A model generated the notes under the pieces. The model was not told where the DNA came from, searched no databases, and saw only the letters and a program-made list of their open reading frames with translations. Position numbers and translations under genes: made by a program. Positions 57,380 to 64,000 of a stretch of 64,000 nt of DNA are shown one piece after another. Numbering within the stretch: position 1 is the stretch's first letter; every line of letters starts with the position of its first letter. Source of the stretch: a virus; IMG/VR virus record IMGVR_UViG_3300031999_000006, positions 32,622 through 96,621 of that record; one strand, given 5' to 3'.

Positions 57380-59949
57380 TATGGTAAAATTCCTCCGTAG
57401 CATTTTTGACAGCTATCACATTTTTGACAGCTATCACAATGCATACAAGTAGTACACTCACCAGTGACACACTGTTGACAAGTTACACAAATTCCACACT
57501 GACCACCTTGACAAGCATCACATGACTGACATGTGTTACAAATCTGACAAGTGGTACATTGTCCCGAGACACACGCCTGGCAGTAATAGCAGGTTTGACA
57601 AGTCGCACATTGACCAGAGACACAAAGTTGGCAGGCATAACAACTTGTACAAGCACCAGACTGCACCGTATTACAAACTTGGCAGTGATAACACACCTCA
57701 CAAAACCCACCGCCCGACGATTGTAAATCTTCCCAAGCAATGACTCCAACCTTTCCTGACTGCATGGACTTTTTAAGGTCTAGCAATCTGTACGGTTCGG
57801 AAGCCAGAACGGAGTAAACTGTCCCATCGGAAAGCAATCGTGTCTTTGTGATGATCACCTTACTCCCGGGGAAAGAAGAAAACATTTTAGAGGGAAGTAT
57901 ACCAGTAACCTTTTTCAAAGGATCTTGTAAAACGCCGACGTAATAAGCCCCCAACTCCTCGGCATCGGCCTGCAATCGAAGTGAGGTGGTTAAGGGAAGT
58001 GTTAGCTCGTTTCCATGCTTCCACTCAGTCTTTGCCGAAACAATCTCAACACTAGAGTAATGATTCTCACTAGGTAGAAGACCATAATTAATCTGGATTG
58101 TTTTGTAGACACCTTCAGTATCAAACTCCAAACCAAAGTCCTCAATCTCCTCATCAACAACTACTGGAGTATTACTATCCGTTCCTTCATAATATCGAAA
58201 CGCGCCTAGTTGCCCGTTAAGTAAAGGGGACAAGTGGAAGAGGGCGGACACCTGAAGAGTACGAACGCTCTCTAGTGCGGGGGATGACGTACTTAGATAA
58301 AGATGATGCTTTTGTGAACGTCCGGATTGTAGATCAAGAAAGGACTTTAACTCAATGTAACTGAACTCAACTCCAGCATAGGTGGTCAAGAGATCGAATA
58401 AGATATCGGCAACGTTCTCGGAGTAGGCGCCATCAAGTATTCCGCACTTCCGGCCCTTAACATGGGCCACAACAAAGGCCTGACCAGGGTCGGCCACGAG
58501 AGAGAACTCACCATTGGCAAGGTCAACTGAGTAGTCAGCCGGGGTGGCCAGTAGTTGACCATTCTTCCAAACATTCACGATCGCCTCAAGTTCGTGGCAG
58601 GCCAACTTGAATGTGTAGGGATCTTTCCCACCGACTATTCCAGAGGAGGCATTAATACAAGTGGCAACCACTTCCTCAAACTCACCATAGATAATCGGTA
58701 TAGGAGTACCTTCAGCACCATCCTCAAGTTCGGAATAGTTATCTACCTCATAGGTTGTTAGAGGAACGTTCTTATATGTGAACGCCTTATGGTCAATTAC
58801 GTCAACTGAAACTATAAGATCACTAGCCTTTGGATATCTAGCCAAACCATGGAAGACATCTTCATATTGATCATAAGTGAAGTCCTTGGCACCGAATCGT
58901 ATTACCACATCCTTTAGATTCCAATAATACTTCTGCACCTGCTCATACCACCAACCATCGTTCAAGAATTGAAGTGAACCAAACTCCATCGTCATCGCGC
59001 TCTCGTGAAAGGGAGAAACCGACTGGTGAAGTTCAGGCATTCCTGCGGTAGTGATATAAGGAAGATAAGGATTCTGTTCCCGTTCAATGATCAAGCTTGC
59101 CTTGTCGAAGTAACAGGATGCTGAAGCAGACGAGTCACTCTTAAAGGTTATAATGTAATCTATGTACGAGGCATTGGCAACAAAGGTCAAAGTGTGGGTG
59201 GTCCACTCTGTCTGGTTACTGAGTGCAATCTGATCTGGTGAAGCACCCCAAGATCCATCACTGGCCAAGTAGACATTATCTGCTGAATCTTTGATCTCAA
59301 TAGCTGAAGTTGCCGAACCGGTATGCTTGTATCGAACGATCACCTTACAAGTTGCATCAGGAACCAATCGGATATGTTGGTGTACTGAGGCCTCATTGTT
59401 CCCAGCATCAATGTCCAACCGAACGCAAAAAGCACCATCGTCAGCCTCAGTCTGCTCCCGATTGACAGTAGAGGTACCAGCTTCACCTTTCGTCCAGTTC
59501 ACTGGTGTAGTCGCGTCACTCCAACGCTCATAGCTACCATCAATCAGCGCGGAACCTATTCTGGGAAGGACGATTAAAGCATCACCATACTGAGTGTTGG
59601 CGAAGTATCTCCAGAAGTAGGCCAAGACAACATAGTCATATAATGGAGGTGCTGTCTGGGTTCCAGGATCATCAGTATCAGTCGTATGCAGATAAAGTTT
59701 TTGGTTAGCCAAGTCATAATAAAAATACTCGGCGTTGTCGTCTGCCTCCTGAAGGGAGTAGGCTTCGGTATACTCAACTCCGTCTTGGGTTACTCGAGAG
59801 ACCACACCGTCTGTATATGAAGACCACCAAAGATTTGTATAGACACCATCCTGCTCCCAAGCCAAGGACTCAACTTCGTGACACGGTTCGATCTCAGCGA
59901 GAAAGACCTTCCACGAATCAGTCTTGGCAATCAATTGCTGGAAGTTCAC
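57379..59949 (-). CDS. Tail/baseplate protein with inserted carbohydrate-binding-like domain and Cys-repeat C-terminus
   Basis: 856 residues, GTG start 59949 (GAGGAGTTAAGATA). Residues 1-110 resemble a hub/distal tail N-terminus. About 130-290 is an inserted beta domain (YERWSDATTPVNWTKGEAGT, then HTLTFVANASYIDYIITF) like a carbohydrate-binding module. The middle looks like phage tail-associated proteins (NVADILFDLLTTYAG, then FGLEFDTEGVYKTIQINYG). From about residue 749 to the end there are 30 Cys in roughly 100 residues: CYHCQVC, CATCQTCYYCQAC, CTTCQICNTCQSCDAC and similar. The same unit type makes up the next gene. The Cys domain should protrude from the baseplate or tip. Confidence 0.75.
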   Translation of the reverse strand: MNFQQLIAKTDSWKVFLAEIEPCHEVESLAWEQDGVYTNLWWSSYTDGVVSRVTQDGVEYTEAYSLQEADDNAEYFYYDLANQKLYLHTTDTDDPGTQTAPPLYDYVVLAYFWRYFANTQYGDALIVLPRIGSALIDGSYERWSDATTPVNWTKGEAGTSTVNREQTEADDGAFCVRLDIDAGNNEASVHQHIRLVPDATCKVIVRYKHTGSATSAIEIKDSADNVYLASDGSWGASPDQIALSNQTEWTTHTLTFVANASYIDYIITFKSDSSASASCYFDKASLIIEREQNPYLPYITTAGMPELHQSVSPFHESAMTMEFGSLQFLNDGWWYEQVQKYYWNLKDVVIRFGAKDFTYDQYEDVFHGLARYPKASDLIVSVDVIDHKAFTYKNVPLTTYEVDNYSELEDGAEGTPIPIIYGEFEEVVATCINASSGIVGGKDPYTFKLACHELEAIVNVWKNGQLLATPADYSVDLANGEFSLVADPGQAFVVAHVKGRKCGILDGAYSENVADILFDLLTTYAGVEFSYIELKSFLDLQSGRSQKHHLYLSTSSPALESVRTLQVSALFHLSPLLNGQLGAFRYYEGTDSNTPVVVDEEIEDFGLEFDTEGVYKTIQINYGLLPSENHYSSVEIVSAKTEWKHGNELTLPLTTSLRLQADAEELGAYYVGVLQDPLKKVTGILPSKMFSSFPGSKVIITKTRLLSDGTVYSVLASEPYRLLDLKKSMQSGKVGVIAWEDLQSSGGGFCEVCYHCQVCNTVQSGACTSCYACQLCVSGQCATCQTCYYCQACVSGQCTTCQICNTCQSCDACQGGQCGICVTCQQCVTGECTTCMHCDSCQKCDSCQKCYGGILP

Positions 59950-60713
59950 TATCTTAACTCCTCAATGGAACACACCGCATTGAAGTATGCCTCTCCGAAG
60001 ACATGATCAATCGTAGGTTTGGATGAAAACCGGACATACCAGGTCGTGGTGGAAGGGAGATCCCGGTCTCTGGTGAAAAAGAATTCTCGTCCGATACCAC
60101 GATCTAGAAACATCGCATCAAAGTTATCAGCATCAACAGCGGGTAGATTTTCAAACTTCATATCCATAGTGCGGTAGCGAGTTTTCTGATTAGTAACAAT
60201 CTGCCCACCAGAAGAAAACATCACATCTGACGGATCCTCGGTCGACTTTTTATAATCAATGGACATATTGATTGACGGACTGAGGTAGGGACCAAGGAAG
60301 ATCCGTCCGATCTCCAGATAAGCCGCCACCGGTGCAGTGTCAACAATCAATACTCGCCAGTATTGATAGGGAGTTTGAGGTGCCAACCAAAAGTAGGCCA
60401 TGAGTTCCGCAACTGGTACCTCAACATCAATGTACAAATTCCCGAAAGCAGGATCATCATCGGCTTGAATACTAACCACCGCCGAAGGTGAGAAATTATG
60501 CTTTTTTATAGCGAAGGCTTGTATCGCTGGAGGAGAGGCACCAAAGTCGGCTACAATGGACTCCGTCAATGTCCCGGTATTGTTGATGCTTCGCCAGGTT
60601 CTTGTATGCCACCGGTGCTGGGTATTGATCGCTGGGAAGAGGGGGTTCTCCGTACTAGGAGTCAGCGTGGCGAGATCCCACTTGTTACTATACATAAATG
60701 TGCAGTTGGTCAT
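59949..60713 (-). CDS. Tail protein (distal-tail / minor tail type)
   Basis: 254 residues between tape measure and hub-like gene, the place of distal tail proteins. Beta-rich with TESIVADFGASPPAIQAFAI, PYQYWRVLIVDTAPVAAYLE, IGRIFLGPYLSP and FFFTRDRDLPSTTTWYVRFS. The first part resembles discoidin-like beta domains seen in minor tail proteins. Its stop overlaps the next GTG. Confidence 0.65.
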   Translation of the reverse strand: MTNCTFMYSNKWDLATLTPSTENPLFPAINTQHRWHTRTWRSINNTGTLTESIVADFGASPPAIQAFAIKKHNFSPSAVVSIQADDDPAFGNLYIDVEVPVAELMAYFWLAPQTPYQYWRVLIVDTAPVAAYLEIGRIFLGPYLSPSINMSIDYKKSTEDPSDVMFSSGGQIVTNQKTRYRTMDMKFENLPAVDADNFDAMFLDRGIGREFFFTRDRDLPSTTTWYVRFSSKPTIDHVFGEAYFNAVCSIEELR

Positions 60714-63700
60714 TATCCTCTCCCTCTAACCGCCCGAGGCCGTACCAAGATTCGTTCATCAGCACTGGCCTTTTGAACCCACTCAATCACTAACGACTGA
60801 AGATGCTTGAAAGGAATGATCACCGGTTCAAAGGTCACATTCTTTTCAATCACGGTAACTTGGGATCCATCACTCTCTACCTTGCCCGGTCTTCCGATCC
60901 TCACCGCCTCGGTCACTCCAGGTTCAACATAGAATGTTCTTGGTCCTGTTACCGTACCTTCAAACCCATGCTGGGCTCTTGTGGTCTGCCGCCCTCCCGC
61001 CTCTTGACTATCTCGCGTCTCTTCACCAATTTTTATGAGGCGGTCAGCACGACCAATAAGATCACTAAACCCTTCCGCAAGTATCGTATTAATATCCTTG
61101 CCTCTCTCTTTCCAAGTACCGGCCAACTTTGCTTGGGCAATCAGCATCTCCGTACCAGCATCAAGTTTTAGTCCATATTGTTCAGCATAATAGGCCAGAT
61201 CAGATAAGGTCGGAGAGACCATCGCCATCGCTTGTTTAGGATCAAGTCCGGCCGAGATCAGTTTATCATAATATCCAGTAGCCTGTGTAGAAAGATCCGC
61301 CAGTGATTCGGCAGTTAGGAAGCCGGTATCACCAAGTGCCTTAAGTAGTTGTCTTGTTCCTTCAAGACCCTCAAACAATCCCTCGTTCGCTTTTTGTATA
61401 TCAACCAATTTGAAAAGATCCTCAATCGCGGCTCCACCAGTGAGACCCAACTCCGTGTACTTGTCACGAAGGGCAACAAGGGAGTCCCCCATCAGAGCAA
61501 AGGTTTCAGACATACTTTTGCCTTGCTGAATAAACGAACTGAACATCGCCACAGTCAGGCGACCAACTCTCTCCAACTCTGGAGCAAGTCCAGAAGCCAG
61601 AGAAGTTTTCAGATCGTCATACTTTTTGCGCAACTCCTCCAACTGGGCCTTTTTCTGGAGGTACTCACGCTGGGCGGCCCGCTCAGAGATCTTAGACATG
61701 GACAACTTATCAACTTCTTCGCCCAAAGTCTTTATCTCATCACGATAGGTGATCAACTGCTTATAACCTGAACCGCCGACCGACTCAACCATAGACTTCA
61801 AGCCGCCCGCACCTTTCTCAAGGGCTCCAAAGACATAGTCATCCACTTCAGCAATACTTACTCCGATCTTCCTGAGATACTGCATGAAAGAGACCAATGC
61901 CTTAGATCCCTCCTTATCGAACTTTTGTGCCCAGGTGATCAAGGCGTTGAAAGCTGAACCTATTGCATCCATCCCCTTCTGTACATCAACTGTTCCGCTT
62001 GCCATATCCCGAAGTGCCTGAGTCATCTTCGTAACATAACCCTGAAGGTTCTTCATTGAGATTCCGGCGTCGTTCATCACATCAGTCAATGTCATGATCG
62101 TAGCGGTTTGTTTGTTATACTGCTTGGTTAGATCAATAATCTTTTTCGCTGTGGCCTCAGTAATGTCTCCCAAACTCTTATACGACTTGGTCACGGAGTC
62201 AACTTGCTTCTTCAGTTCCTCGGCGGCCTTTTGTTCGGCAGTTTTCTTTTTCTTGAACAACCCACCAAAGAGTCCACCAACAAGCGATCCGATCACATTA
62301 CCAACACCAGGGAGGATGGAACCGAGAGCACCACCTAACGCGGCTCCGATGCCTCCGTAAGTATTCGCTCCACCTCCACCAATCAATCCACCCAAGGCGG
62401 CGCCCAACGCACCGGCCAGTTCACCACTCAATTCCTTAAAGGCTTTCTTCAAATTCTTGAAGTCCATCTTTCCTTTACCACCCATCTCATTAAACTGTCT
62501 GGTCAAACTGGAAGCTATCTGTCCGGCAACAGAGGCGGCCGCTGTCACTAGTGGTTTCAACTTTTCGCCAGCAGTGTCACCAAAGACCTGCAAGGCAGTG
62601 CCTAAAGCTGAGAAACCTTTGATCATATCACTACTCATTCCCTTTGCGGCTTCTGCGGCCTTGTCAATGATCTTCTGATACTCCTTAGGAACCGTCAAAC
62701 CCAACTGATGATAAAGATCGGCGATCATGGTCACCGCCGTAACTTCATCCTGGTGAGTGATGTCGGCAGTTGCCTTTAGTGAACGATAGGCTTCCTCAAC
62801 TTCAACGAGTTTGTATTTATACTGAGTTGCCCTTTGTATTCCAAGTAGAGCGGCCTTCTCGTCCATAAATCCTGAAAAGTATCGAGGAGGAGGAGTGGGA
62901 TACTGAACCGCAGGACCCATCATCTGTTCCTCAGTCATAAGTCCTGGGGCCTCAAGATTCCATTTCTTTGGCGAAGGAAGCGGAGTTTCGGCCACCTTGG
63001 TCATATTGTTTAGCGTGGCAGTAAGAGTAGGATCTAATTTCTTCAACGCCTCATTGATCGCATCAATTCCTGCTTGATAGTTTGCCCAAGTGATGTTGCC
63101 GGCTTCCATTTCCTTTTTCAGATCCCAGAAGTCCTTTGTAATCTTGATGACTTCGACGGAGACTTCCGTCTTGGTCAGTATGCCGAGATTCAGGAGAGCT
63201 TGACTATTCTTTCCTAATACAGCGCCCAGTTCCCTTAGTTCTTTCTTCATACGATCGTAGTCAATCTTGGTCATCTGGTCGCCGAAGTCCGCAAGACCCT
63301 GCTTTAGTGTGTCATAACGATCCTGAACTTCTGTCTTCAGAGTGTAACCATAACCCTTCAGCATCTCACGCAAACCAGCTAGGCGATTGGTTTCGGCTTC
63401 TGCCGCAGTTGCCGCCGCCTGGGAAGACTCACTTAAGGCCTTCTTCTCTTCCACCTTTGCCTTGATCAATTTCTCAGTCCCGTTGTTAACTGCCTCTAGT
63501 GCCGCACTATATGAACCGTACTTGATCTTTAGTTGAATAGCACTCTCACCAGTATCCCGGAGTGCGGCTTTTAGATCAGTCATGGCTTTTAGTTGCTTCG
63601 TATTCTCGGCTCCGGCTCCCCAGTCACCGATCTCGAGAATCTTTTTCTTCAGACCGGTCACATCACTAAGCCATTCACCAATCTTCCAACCTGCGGCGAA

Positions 63701-64000
63701 GGCGGCTAACGCGGCGACTGCTGTGCCCAAGGCGGCAGTGATGCCACTCATCGCTCCGGCAAGGCGGGGCATGGTAGTGAGTCCAGTTTCTATCCCGGCC
63801 ATCAATAGTCTTCCGAAAGAGACCGCCTTGGAGGCAACAGTAAAGGCCAACCAGACCTTAAACAACAGAACCAACTCATCCTTGAACTTGACTATGAACT
63901 TGATCGCATCACCAATTGCCTTACCGATGCTAAGTCCAGTGGTAATTACACTCTGAGTCAATGCGTCAATTCGCTTCTTCATCTCCTCAGCAGACCCAGC
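60713..64000 (-). CDS. Tape measure protein (partial, runs off right edge)
   Basis: At least 1,095 residues; the frame is open to the window edge. The ATG at 63982 lacks a spaced ribosome site and follows coding-like AGSAEE, so the true start is outside. Features: long amphipathic helices, hydrophobic Gly/Ala-rich stretch (GALGAALGGLIGGGG to GNVIGSLVGGLFGGLF, about residues 530-590) next to a basic KKKKTAEQKAAEELKK, and many coiled-coil segments. It sets tail length and may enter the membrane during DNA ejection. Followed by distal tail genes, as usual. Confidence 0.85.
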   Translation of the reverse strand, partial: AGSAEEMKKRIDALTQSVITTGLSIGKAIGDAIKFIVKFKDELVLLFKVWLAFTVASKAVSFGRLLMAGIETGLTTMPRLAGAMSGITAALGTAVAALAAFAAGWKIGEWLSDVTGLKKKILEIGDWGAGAENTKQLKAMTDLKAALRDTGESAIQLKIKYGSYSAALEAVNNGTEKLIKAKVEEKKALSESSQAAATAAEAETNRLAGLREMLKGYGYTLKTEVQDRYDTLKQGLADFGDQMTKIDYDRMKKELRELGAVLGKNSQALLNLGILTKTEVSVEVIKITKDFWDLKKEMEAGNITWANYQAGIDAINEALKKLDPTLTATLNNMTKVAETPLPSPKKWNLEAPGLMTEEQMMGPAVQYPTPPPRYFSGFMDEKAALLGIQRATQYKYKLVEVEEAYRSLKATADITHQDEVTAVTMIADLYHQLGLTVPKEYQKIIDKAAEAAKGMSSDMIKGFSALGTALQVFGDTAGEKLKPLVTAAASVAGQIASSLTRQFNEMGGKGKMDFKNLKKAFKELSGELAGALGAALGGLIGGGGANTYGGIGAALGGALGSILPGVGNVIGSLVGGLFGGLFKKKKTAEQKAAEELKKQVDSVTKSYKSLGDITEATAKKIIDLTKQYNKQTATIMTLTDVMNDAGISMKNLQGYVTKMTQALRDMASGTVDVQKGMDAIGSAFNALITWAQKFDKEGSKALVSFMQYLRKIGVSIAEVDDYVFGALEKGAGGLKSMVESVGGSGYKQLITYRDEIKTLGEEVDKLSMSKISERAAQREYLQKKAQLEELRKKYDDLKTSLASGLAPELERVGRLTVAMFSSFIQQGKSMSETFALMGDSLVALRDKYTELGLTGGAAIEDLFKLVDIQKANEGLFEGLEGTRQLLKALGDTGFLTAESLADLSTQATGYYDKLISAGLDPKQAMAMVSPTLSDLAYYAEQYGLKLDAGTEMLIAQAKLAGTWKERGKDINTILAEGFSDLIGRADRLIKIGEETRDSQEAGGRQTTRAQHGFEGTVTGPRTFYVEPGVTEAVRIGRPGKVESDGSQVTVIEKNVTFEPVIIPFKHLQSLVIEWVQKASADERILVRPRAVRGRG

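Noticed and set aside
57100-57720. CRISPR-like short tandem repeats
   Set aside because: The repeats are contiguous, coding and lack unique spacers.
62814-62821. TATAAATA, a T4-type late promoter core, on the minus strand
   Set aside because: It lies in the middle of the tape measure coding sequence and encodes ordinary residues; no repeated pattern at gene starts.
63980-63982. ATG at 63982 as the true tape measure start
   Set aside because: The frame is open to the edge and the GAGG is only two bases from the ATG, so the gene most likely begins outside the window.

Overview
This 64 kb window is part of a large tailed double-stranded DNA bacteriophage (Caudoviricetes). It encodes terminase, portal, MuF-type head protein, tape measure and tail proteins, plus an almost complete replication and recombination set. 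Every gene I can support lies on the minus strand, so transcription runs from high to low coordinates. Genes are tightly packed with many 1-4 base overlaps (ATGA, GTGA, TAATG, TGATG). No gene-free stretch exceeds about 180 bases, and I saw no tRNA, integrase, transposase or CRISPR array. The host is not identifiable from sequence; good consensus sigma-70 promoters and purine-rich ribosome binding sites point to an ordinary bacterium.

In transcription order: (1) 64000-53575 is a tail module. It contains a tape measure protein (cut by the right edge), two tail/baseplate proteins, a Cys-repeat peptide, a radical SAM/SPASM enzyme, a tail fibre and small membrane proteins that may be holins. (2) 53481-37184 is an accessory early region of about 40 mostly small genes. 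Four near-identical TTGACA/TATAAT promoter cassettes drive it. Recognisable products are an ArdC antirestriction protein, SLOG, YopX and HExxH proteins, a GDP-mannose-epimerase-like enzyme and a methyltransferase-fold protein. (3) 37187-7140 is metabolism and replication: UvsW-like helicase behind a strong promoter and a structured leader, QueD, DnaB-like helicase, a phosphoribosyltransferase-FolE fusion, a second radical SAM protein, a methyltransferase, an SDR, Gat-QueC, QueC, sliding clamp, DpdA, UDG-PolA, SSB, RecA, FEN-like nuclease, ThyX, SbcD/SbcC, QueE, ATP-grasp, DnaG-type primase, sigma factor and a Mor-like regulator. (4) 6668-1 is the packaging/head start: terminase large subunit, portal and MuF protein (cut by the left edge).

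Two biochemical themes stand out. The first is a full 7-deazaguanine pathway (FolE, QueD, QueE, QueC, Gat-QueC, DpdA) expected to put archaeosine-type deoxy-G+ or dPreQ0 into phage DNA. A methyltransferase, an SDR and a radical SAM protein are embedded in it and may tailor the base further. The second, and the best candidate for an undescribed system, is at 55706-59949. The baseplate/tail protein there ends in about 100 residues carrying 30 cysteines in CxxCxxC repeats. It is translationally coupled to a free-standing 107-residue peptide made of six similar repeats (30 Cys), and a radical SAM/SPASM maturase follows directly. The maturase carries the same CYHCQ motif at its own N-terminus. This looks like RiPP-style radical modification applied to a phage tail component.

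A third, genome-wide signal is strong over-representation of the palindrome TGATCA in coding and non-coding DNA, reminiscent of the HIP1 octamer of cyanobacteria.
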